Origin: Deltaproteobacteria bacterium
Lineage (GTDB): Bacteria; Desulfobacterota; GWC2-55-46; JADFVP01
Direction of reading: 5' to 3'
Assembly (NCBI GenBank): GCA_024275855.1
Contig: JAJRYL010000135.1
Span: forward strand, 1-6,017
DNA length: 6,017 nt
The number at the start of each line of letters is the position of its first letter. Positions within the stretch are counted from its first letter, which is position 1. Position numbers and translations under genes: made by a program. Positions 1-4,436 of this stretch are shown here, piece by piece. The notes under the pieces were generated by a model. The model saw only the letters and a program-made list of their open reading frames with translations. It was not told the origin of the DNA and made no database searches.

Positions 1-414
1 CTGCCTTCCGAAACCGAATGGGAAAAAGCCGCTCGCGGTACGGACTCAAGAGAATTTCCATGGGGTAATGAGTTCGACAAGAACAAAGCTACCTCTTTAG
101 GACTTCAGGGAGGCACTACGGCGGTTGGCAAGTACGAAGACTGTAAAAGCCCGTACGGCGCTTACGACATGGCCGGCAACGTGTGGGAATGGACCTCGGA
201 CTGGTACAAGCAGTACCCCGGCAACGACTTCGAAGATGAAATGTATGGAGAGAGATTCAAGGTCGTCAGAGGTGGAGGCTGGGGGGGAGTCGGCCACTAC
301 ACTCTTCAAATAAACCTGAGAACCTCGTTCAGAAATGCCGCGCCACCCAAAGGCGGTTACGACGATGTAGGTTTCAGATGCGCATGGTCCGCGAATGACG
401 CAAAAGACGAATAG
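1..414 (+). CDS. FGE-sulfatase (SUMF1-like) domain protein, C-terminal part, 5' truncated
   Basis: This is the last 137 residues of a protein whose start lies before the window; it is read in frame 1 and ends with TAG at 412-414. Hallmarks of the formylglycine-generating-enzyme/sulfatase-modifying-factor fold appear in order: LPSETEWEKAARG (1-13), PWG (20-22), YGAYDMAGNVWEWTSDWY (52-69), VVRGGGW (88-94), RTSFRN (107-112) and the terminal VGFRCA (123-128). Family members include copper-dependent enzymes that oxidise a sulfatase Cys to formylglycine, and iron enzymes of the EgtB/PvdO type. True FGEs carry two active-site cysteines just after the RGGS(W/Y) motif. Here the segment after RGGGW reads GGVGHYTLQINLR and has no cysteine, and the only cysteines are C48 and C127. 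Classical FGE activity is therefore unlikely, and the role is unknown. The polar tail ANDAKDE ends the protein cleanly. Any signal peptide or fused N-terminal domain is out of view. Family assignment is firm; function is not. Confidence 0.9.
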   Translation: MPSETEWEKAARGTDSREFPWGNEFDKNKATSLGLQGGTTAVGKYEDCKSPYGAYDMAGNVWEWTSDWYKQYPGNDFEDEMYGERFKVVRGGGWGGVGHYTLQINLRTSFRNAAPPKGGYDDVGFRCAWSANDAKDE

Positions 415-433
415 TACCCGTATTATGCTTTCA

Positions 434-480
434 GAGGTGTATATAGCCGGATACCGGCGGTATCCGGCTATACGCACCTC
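434..480. repeat. 22-bp imperfect inverted repeat, possible terminator or 3' RNA structure
   Basis: The arms 434-455 and 459-480 match at 20 of 22 positions around the centre GGC (456-458). In the + strand RNA the exceptions are one G-U wobble and one A-C mismatch, so a long hairpin is expected. It starts 19 bases after the stop of the FGE-like gene, where a terminator or an mRNA 3'-stabilising structure would sit. No clean run of T follows it (the next bases are TCTTGT), so a standard intrinsic terminator is not demonstrated. A REP/MITE-like palindromic element is an alternative. Confidence 0.6.
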
Positions 481-504
481 TCTTGTACCATGCCGCACAA
501 GAGA
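479..504. repeat. 8-bp perfect stem-loop overlapping the preceding palindrome
   Basis: TCTCTTGT (479-486) and ACAAGAGA (497-504) are perfect complements around a 10-base loop (487-496). The left arm shares bases 479-480 with the end of the larger hairpin at 434-480, so the two can stack almost end to end. It is followed by GCGTTTTGG, which is only weakly T-rich. It is either part of a composite termination region behind the FGE-like gene or a leader structure ahead of the next gene. Confidence 0.5.
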
Positions 505-521
505 GCGTTTTGGTTCGTGTG

Positions 522-551
522 TTGACACAACGATAACACCTTCCCCATACT
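522..551 (+). promoter_or_regulatory. Candidate sigma70-type promoter for the barrel-like protein gene
   Basis: TTGACA (522-527) is an exact -35 consensus. With an 18-base spacer it is followed by CATACT (546-551), which matches four of six bases of TATAAT. A start near 558 would give a leader of about 54 bases before the ATG at 612. The -10 box is mediocre, so this is a candidate only. No other well-spaced pair was found in 505-611. Confidence 0.4.
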
Positions 552-611
552 GATAATAATTGACTATTTTTTTCTACACTTGGACCTCCTCTTCGAGAAG
601 GCTGAACTATT

Positions 612-2579
612 ATGTCCAGAATAAAATGGGCTTTTGCGGCTCTAATCATATTTGCAACTCTCTTCGGGTCTCTACGCACAGCGCAGGCCGCGGGTAGAGA
701 CCCCTATCTGAACAACAACCTCCGTATATCCTTGAGCTTCGAGTACGACAGGGATACGACCAAAGACATTAAATCTGATTACGAGAACATCTACAGTTCA
801 TTCGAGCAGCGGTATACGCTCGATGTTCTCGGCAATATATTCTCGCGCTGGCTAATGACCTACGACGCGGGACTCCACTTTGCAAGACGTACGACAACTT
901 CGGCGTCAACCAGCACAAACAAGATAACAACACACGAATGGTACTACTACTTCTCAACCTCACTGCTGCCCAAATCCAATATACCGCTGACCCTGTACAT
1001 AAATAAAACCCGCACCACCAATTTCACTTTAACAAACACCAGCGGTACGTGGACAACAAGGCTGAACTACGGCCTTATCTGGCGCGGCATCTTCAGAACA
1101 TTGCCCAAGATCTACTTCAAAGCCGACTCCAACAGCCACAGAACCGAAAATACACATACCGTCGATTCAACCTACACCCTTAACCTTAAAAAGAATTACA
1201 AGTCAACTACAAACACGTGGGAGAATGTATACACAACTACCGAGAATAAAAAAGACGGGCTTAAAAACAATCAGATATCTACAAATATTACAAACATAAC
1301 CAAGATATCCCGCGCCACGCAACTTACAGTATTTCTCGCGGCCTCTAGCGCTGAGCTTAGCAACGGCGACACGACTTCGGTAATAGGAATGGGCAGCGCT
1401 CTAACTTCATCGCCAAGCAAAGACTTCAACCAGCAGCACAACTATAACTATACAAAGCTTTCACAAGAAGGAACTACGGAAACGACCAGTGAACAGCACG
1501 TCTATTCCGGCAGTATGCGGTACAAAATATCCGACCGCGTAAGCTCTTCATCAGCCGTAACGGTAAACACGGGAATAAATAATTCTGTAACGACTGTACG
1601 TAATAACGAATCGACGGACGCGAACGCGAACATCTCCTACCGCGCTACAAACCGTCTCAACTTTTCAGAAAACGTATCGTACCGCAGATACACATCTACA
1701 TCTCAAGACGTTTTTAATACCAACTTCGACGACAGAACCGAACTCAAAATAGATTCAAGGGCCGGTTATTCTGATAACTACTCATGGGCCAGCTTTAGCG
1801 CCTCAGGGGCCGCCGGCTACTCGGATATCCGGTCAAGTGCGTACATAGGCGGAAAAGGGCTCACAATGAGTGCGAGTTCGAGCCTGTCGAGAATAAATCT
1901 TGTGCCGTTCGTAACCCTTGGAACATCCGGAAGTTTCTCAAGGGCGCGAATAAGAACAAGCAAAGACATTAACAGCACCACAAGTTACAGCTTTAACGCC
2001 AATAACTCGGTTCTTAAAAGGTTTGCGCTGCTAACCGGCAGTTACGCATTCAGTAAATCAGATTCAACCGCGATTGCAAGCGGTACCGACAACACTACAG
2101 TAAGCTACAGCGCCGCAACGAACTACATAAAATCTCTTCCGATGAACTATTCATGGGTTGAAACAAAGACATTCAACTTCTTTGACGATTCGAGCAGAAC
2201 ACTCGATAAAACGTTCAACATCAGTCATGAGCGCGTGCTGCTCAACGGGGAGTTCAATGCAAGCTTCTCCTACAAAGTATCCGAAAGCTCTTTCAGAGAC
2301 GGCGTACAGAACCGTACAACCAAACTGTACAGAACAAGCTACAAAAGAAACCTTACAAGAAACTCTATCTGGAGCATAACGGGTTCGTATAATGATGACG
2401 AGCTGAACAAAAGCAAAGAGAAGGTTTTAGACATAACCAACAGCCTTGCCTACCAGCTCAGAAGTTGGCTTATTCAGGCTGAGTATGCCTACAGCAGAAG
2501 AACTCAGCTTGAGACCGACACCGTAGAGACCAGGCTTATTGTCAAGGCCGGCAGGTCGTTTGGTTTTTCGTGGCGATGA
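612..2579 (+). CDS. Secreted, probably outer-membrane beta-barrel protein, family not recognised
   Basis: The protein has 655 residues. The start is supported by GAGAAGG (595-601) upstream of ATG 612 and by a good Sec signal peptide directly after it: basic MSRIK, a hydrophobic core at about 6-19, and an AQA site giving cleavage after residue 26. The mature protein has no cysteine and is very rich in Ser, Thr, Asn and Tyr. It consists of short alternating polar/hydrophobic stretches broken by polar turns, for example LRISLSFEYDRD (37-48), WYYYFSTSLLP and IPLTLYINKTRT. It ends in VKAGRSFGFSWR, an aromatic-rich last strand such as barrel-assembly (BAM) substrates carry. Together these suggest a large barrel, perhaps with 20 or more strands. 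Length and style recall unnamed barrel proteins of Desulfobacterota. It has no CXXCH haem motifs, no TonB-box/plug domain that I can see, and no PEP-CTERM tail. The function is unknown: porin, exopolysaccharide export and adhesin are all possible. Confidence is high for a real secreted gene and moderate for the barrel. Confidence 0.7.
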   Translation: MSRIKWAFAALIIFATLFGSLRTAQAAGRDPYLNNNLRISLSFEYDRDTTKDIKSDYENIYSSFEQRYTLDVLGNIFSRWLMTYDAGLHFARRTTTSASTSTNKITTHEWYYYFSTSLLPKSNIPLTLYINKTRTTNFTLTNTSGTWTTRLNYGLIWRGIFRTLPKIYFKADSNSHRTENTHTVDSTYTLNLKKNYKSTTNTWENVYTTTENKKDGLKNNQISTNITNITKISRATQLTVFLAASSAELSNGDTTSVIGMGSALTSSPSKDFNQQHNYNYTKLSQEGTTETTSEQHVYSGSMRYKISDRVSSSSAVTVNTGINNSVTTVRNNESTDANANISYRATNRLNFSENVSYRRYTSTSQDVFNTNFDDRTELKIDSRAGYSDNYSWASFSASGAAGYSDIRSSAYIGGKGLTMSASSSLSRINLVPFVTLGTSGSFSRARIRTSKDINSTTSYSFNANNSVLKRFALLTGSYAFSKSDSTAIASGTDNTTVSYSAATNYIKSLPMNYSWVETKTFNFFDDSSRTLDKTFNISHERVLLNGEFNASFSYKVSESSFRDGVQNRTTKLYRTSYKRNLTRNSIWSITGSYNDDELNKSKEKVLDITNSLAYQLRSWLIQAEYAYSRRTQLETDTVETRLIVKAGRSFGFSWR

Positions 2580-2607
2580 TTTTGTGCCGTACAGGTTGCT
2601 GGAATAG

Positions 2608-2626
2608 AAGCCGGCCTATGCGGCTT
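2608..2626. repeat. 6-bp stem-loop after the barrel-like gene
   Basis: AAGCCG (2608-2613) pairs perfectly with CGGCTT (2621-2626) across a 7-base loop. It lies 29 bases beyond the TGA at 2577-2579. No T-run follows, so termination is uncertain. Its right arm overlaps the -35 box of the next promoter by two bases, so the structure may simply be chance GC-rich sequence. Confidence 0.25.
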
Positions 2627-2654
2627 GAAACGTAAGATTCCTACCGGTTATAAT
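2625..2654 (+). promoter_or_regulatory. Strong sigma70-type promoter for the TPR gene
   Basis: TTGAAA (2625-2630, five of six bases of the -35 consensus) and an exact TATAAT (2649-2654) are separated by 18 bases. Transcription would begin near 2661, about 31 bases before the ATG at 2692. This is the best promoter match in the window. It implies that the TPR gene can be transcribed independently of the barrel-like gene upstream. Confidence 0.7.
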
Positions 2655-2691
2655 AATAGATACCCACACAGTACCCGAGTCAGGCGGCCCA

Positions 2692-3447
2692 ATGGACAAC
2701 TTTAAAGCAAACCCCTACGCCACCATACTACTGCTTGGCCTCCTTACCCTGCTCGCCATACTAAGTTACCAAAGAAATATTATATGGGAAGACTCTGTTT
2801 CCCTTTGGAGCGACGTGGTTGCCAAGTCGCCAATGAAGTCGCGGGCGCACTACAACCTCGCAACCGTAGTCGTTACTACCGGAGATTACGACCGTGCCCT
2901 TAAAGAGAACCTTATTGCGATAAAACTCGAACCCACGCTATCCGGCGCTCACTTCAACATAGGCGCCATCAACCATGTAAGAGGCAACATAGACCGGGCG
3001 ATTATGCGATACCGGATAACGATTGCACTAAAACCGGATGACCCGAAAGCACACAACAATATCGCCGTCGCCTACAGATCGCAGGGCCGCTACCAGTTGG
3101 CGCTTCAGGAATTCGACACCGCGCTCGCCATAGACCCGACGTATATCAAGGCCTACCTTTCAAGGGGTAATCTATATATCGATACGGGAGAGGCGCAAAA
3201 GGCGTATTCGGATTTCGAACATGTTATAGCGATACTGCCCGGAAACGCCAAGGCAATACTCGGCGCGGGAATGGCGCTTGAGATGATGGGGAAAAAAGAG
3301 GAGGCGGCGCAAAAATATAAACTTGCGGGCAAGTATGACGTTACCCGCGAAGTAGCTTTAAAGAGGTTAAGCGGCCTTTACTCTAATGAAAACTGGGGAG
3401 GTATCAGGCACGAATCGAGGCCAAGGTTCTTCCGGCCTCGTCCCTGA
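2692..3447 (+). CDS. Membrane-anchored TPR protein (TMTC-like C-terminal module)
   Basis: The protein has 251 residues. Residues 9-25 form one hydrophobic segment (YATILLLGLLTLLAILS), followed by YQRNIIWEDSVSLWSDVVAKSP (26-47). That juncture is characteristic of large multi-spanning TPR proteins of the TMTC/O-GlcNAc-transferase-like type, where the last membrane helix runs into such a linker and then TPRs. Five TPR units follow at about 50-82, 83-116, 117-150, 151-184 and 185-218, with the usual A/N/G/Y/A/P positions (for example AHNNIAVAYRSQGRYQLALQEF). The polytopic part is missing: an in-frame stop at 2626-2628 closes the frame upstream, so this is a stand-alone short form or a remnant. 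TPRs bind protein partners; by analogy with the large forms they would face the periplasm, but topology is not settled by the charges. The ribosome site is weak (AGGCGG, 2682-2687). The last 17 residues are basic and aromatic (RHESRPRFFRPRP) and come mostly from the overlap with the convergent gene. Confidence 0.8.
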   Translation: MDNFKANPYATILLLGLLTLLAILSYQRNIIWEDSVSLWSDVVAKSPMKSRAHYNLATVVVTTGDYDRALKENLIAIKLEPTLSGAHFNIGAINHVRGNIDRAIMRYRITIALKPDDPKAHNNIAVAYRSQGRYQLALQEFDTALAIDPTYIKAYLSRGNLYIDTGEAQKAYSDFEHVIAILPGNAKAILGAGMALEMMGKKEEAAQKYKLAGKYDVTREVALKRLSGLYSNENWGGIRHESRPRFFRPRP

Positions 3448-4285
3448 CGGCTTCGGACGCGTTCTCTTCAAAGACACGCACAAAATCCACATACCGGCCT
3501 GCCAGACCGCCAAGAGAGGTAATAATCTTAAGCAGAGCTATGGCGGCCACAGTATCGTCTTTATCCCCTGCAACCATCAATGCGTCAACCAGGGGGCGCA
3601 CCTCTTTACTCAACAGACTACCGGGCGCTTTCGTAAGCACCTCAACGGCAGAGTCCGACGGGCCGGATTTCTCACAAAAGATAAGCTCAATCAACGCCTT
3701 AAATCCCGCGCTACCGGCCTGTAGCAACGCCTCTGCCGAGGTTAAACGAATAAGGGCGACATCGTTGTTTATAACATGCTCTTTTAAAATATCCGCGCCT
3801 TTTTGACCGAACCCGCGGGCCAGCGCCTCAGCCGAAGCCTTTCTCGCGCCATAGTTGTCTATGTCAAGATGTTTTATCAGAACATCTTGCGCCTCGTCCG
3901 TATGCAGCCGAGACAACTCCTGCGCAGCAACTATAGCGAGGTCTTCATCGGGGTTATCAAGCGTTATGGCCATTAACGGGACAAAGGCCTTATTTCTCGC
4001 AAGAACCATAGTATGAAAAATAGTCTTTTTATGAACGTTCTGCGGAGGGTTTATAAGTAAATACTCAAGCTCTTTTATGGTCTCGGCTCCGCTGTTTTTT
4101 ACGCAGTCGTTTAAGAGCATAGCACCCTCCTCCCTCGTAACGGTGCCTGCCATGATCTTTGTGAAGACGGTATTGAGTTGTTCTTTTACTGTAGTCATCT
4201 GCACCGTTTTGTCTGTTGCTTTAAGCTCAGCATATACATGTAGAGAACTAAAAGCGGTTACCGAACCGATAGAGTAAACCAGCAC
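3404..4285 (-). CDS. HEAT-repeat (PBS-lyase-like) protein
   Basis: The frame is 293 codons from the furthest-upstream start, GTG at 4285, and 264 codons from the first ATG (4198-4196, residue 30, MTTVKEQLNTVF). The ATG is likelier: the best promoter on this strand would begin transcription near 4292, leaving almost no leader for the GTG, and residues 1-29 show no convincing signal peptide. Neither start has a strong ribosome site. Residues 30-95 are helical. From about 98 come helical pairs of HEAT/armadillo type: 98-131, 132-163 (DVLIKHLDIDNYGARKASAEAL) and 164-197 (ILKEHVINNDVALIRLTSAEAL), then a more divergent region to 293. The Asp-x-x-(hydrophobic)-Arg...Ala-x-x-Ala-Leu pattern is typical. 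Such solenoids are protein-interaction scaffolds; some act on phycobilins, but nothing here suggests that. The protein is probably cytosolic. It is convergent with the TPR gene (44-bp overlap) and divergent from the gene starting at 4437. The partner is unknown. Confidence 0.8.
   Translation of the reverse strand: MLVYSIGSVTAFSSLHVYAELKATDKTVQMTTVKEQLNTVFTKIMAGTVTREEGAMLLNDCVKNSGAETIKELEYLLINPPQNVHKKTIFHTMVLARNKAFVPLMAITLDNPDEDLAIVAAQELSRLHTDEAQDVLIKHLDIDNYGARKASAEALARGFGQKGADILKEHVINNDVALIRLTSAEALLQAGSAGFKALIELIFCEKSGPSDSAVEVLTKAPGSLLSKEVRPLVDALMVAGDKDDTVAAIALLKIITSLGGLAGRYVDFVRVFEENASEAVRDEAGRTLASIRA
3416..3440. terminator. 7-bp perfect stem in the convergent gene overlap, possible bidirectional terminator or pause
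   Basis: CGAGGCC (3416-3422) pairs with GGCCTCG (3434-3440) around an 11-base loop, entirely inside the region coding for both convergent genes. A second, smaller stem, CGTCC (3439-3443) with GGACG (3455-3459), overlaps it and extends past the TPR stop. No T-runs flank them on either strand, so intrinsic termination is only possible, not shown. There is no other space for terminators between these genes. Confidence 0.3.
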
Positions 4286-4436
4286 AATCCATTGCGTCTA
4301 TATAGCATAAAAGAAGGATCATTACAACCGGTGTGCCTGCAAAAATCGCGGACTTCAACCCTTGCTTTAAGGGTACTATATATTATAAGCTATAAGGAAT
4401 AAAAATTGGAATTAATATGCAATAGACGGATTTAAA
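4286..4436. promoter_or_regulatory. AT-rich divergent control region with a 6-bp stem-loop
   Basis: This 151-base gap separates the HEAT gene (-) from the cyclase-like gene (+) and is clearly richer in A/T than the genes. It holds a stem-loop, ACCCTT (4358-4363) with AAGGGT (4369-4374) and loop GCTTT. For the + gene, TTGCTT (4362-4367), 16 bases, TATAAG (4384-4389) is a weak promoter candidate. On the - strand an exact TATAAT sits at 4387-4382 without a good -35 box, so it may be a second start for the HEAT gene whose RNA would open with this stem-loop. No operator for a known regulator was recognised. Confidence 0.5.
4299..4327 (-). promoter_or_regulatory. Candidate promoter for the HEAT-repeat gene
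   Basis: On the minus strand TTGTAA (4327-4322) is followed after 17 bases by TATATA (4304-4299): four of six -35 bases and five of six -10 bases at the ideal spacing. Transcription would start near 4292. That leaves about 94 bases before the ATG at 4198 but only about 7 before the GTG at 4285, which favours the ATG as the translation start. Confidence 0.45.

Noticed and set aside
97..528. 143-codon frame on the minus strand across the FGE-like gene end and the palindrome
   Set aside because: It is antisense to a well-supported domain, runs through the inverted repeat and has no family-like features.
585..602. Possible masking of the ribosome site of the barrel-like gene by the CCTCCT/AAGG bases just upstream
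   Set aside because: Pairing gives only about three or four base pairs with a loop that is too tight, so no stable switch can be supported.
431..679. 82-codon minus-strand frame across the 415-611 gap
   Set aside because: It covers both hairpins and the start of the barrel-like gene. Its composition is Arg/Cys-rich as in random frames, and no credible start signal was seen.
612..2579. MtrB/PioB-type electron-conduit barrel
   Set aside because: The protein has no cysteine (so no CXXC motif), and no multihaem cytochrome gene is present next to it.
3540..3806. 88-codon plus-strand frame inside the HEAT gene
   Set aside because: It lies opposite clear HEAT repeats and its low-complexity Ser/Ala sequence is typical of an antisense shadow.
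4249..4292. Possible 14-codon leader peptide on the minus strand (MDCAGLLYR...) ahead of the HEAT gene
   Set aside because: It begins at the predicted transcription start with no ribosome site and lacks runs of a regulatory amino acid; frames this short arise easily by chance.
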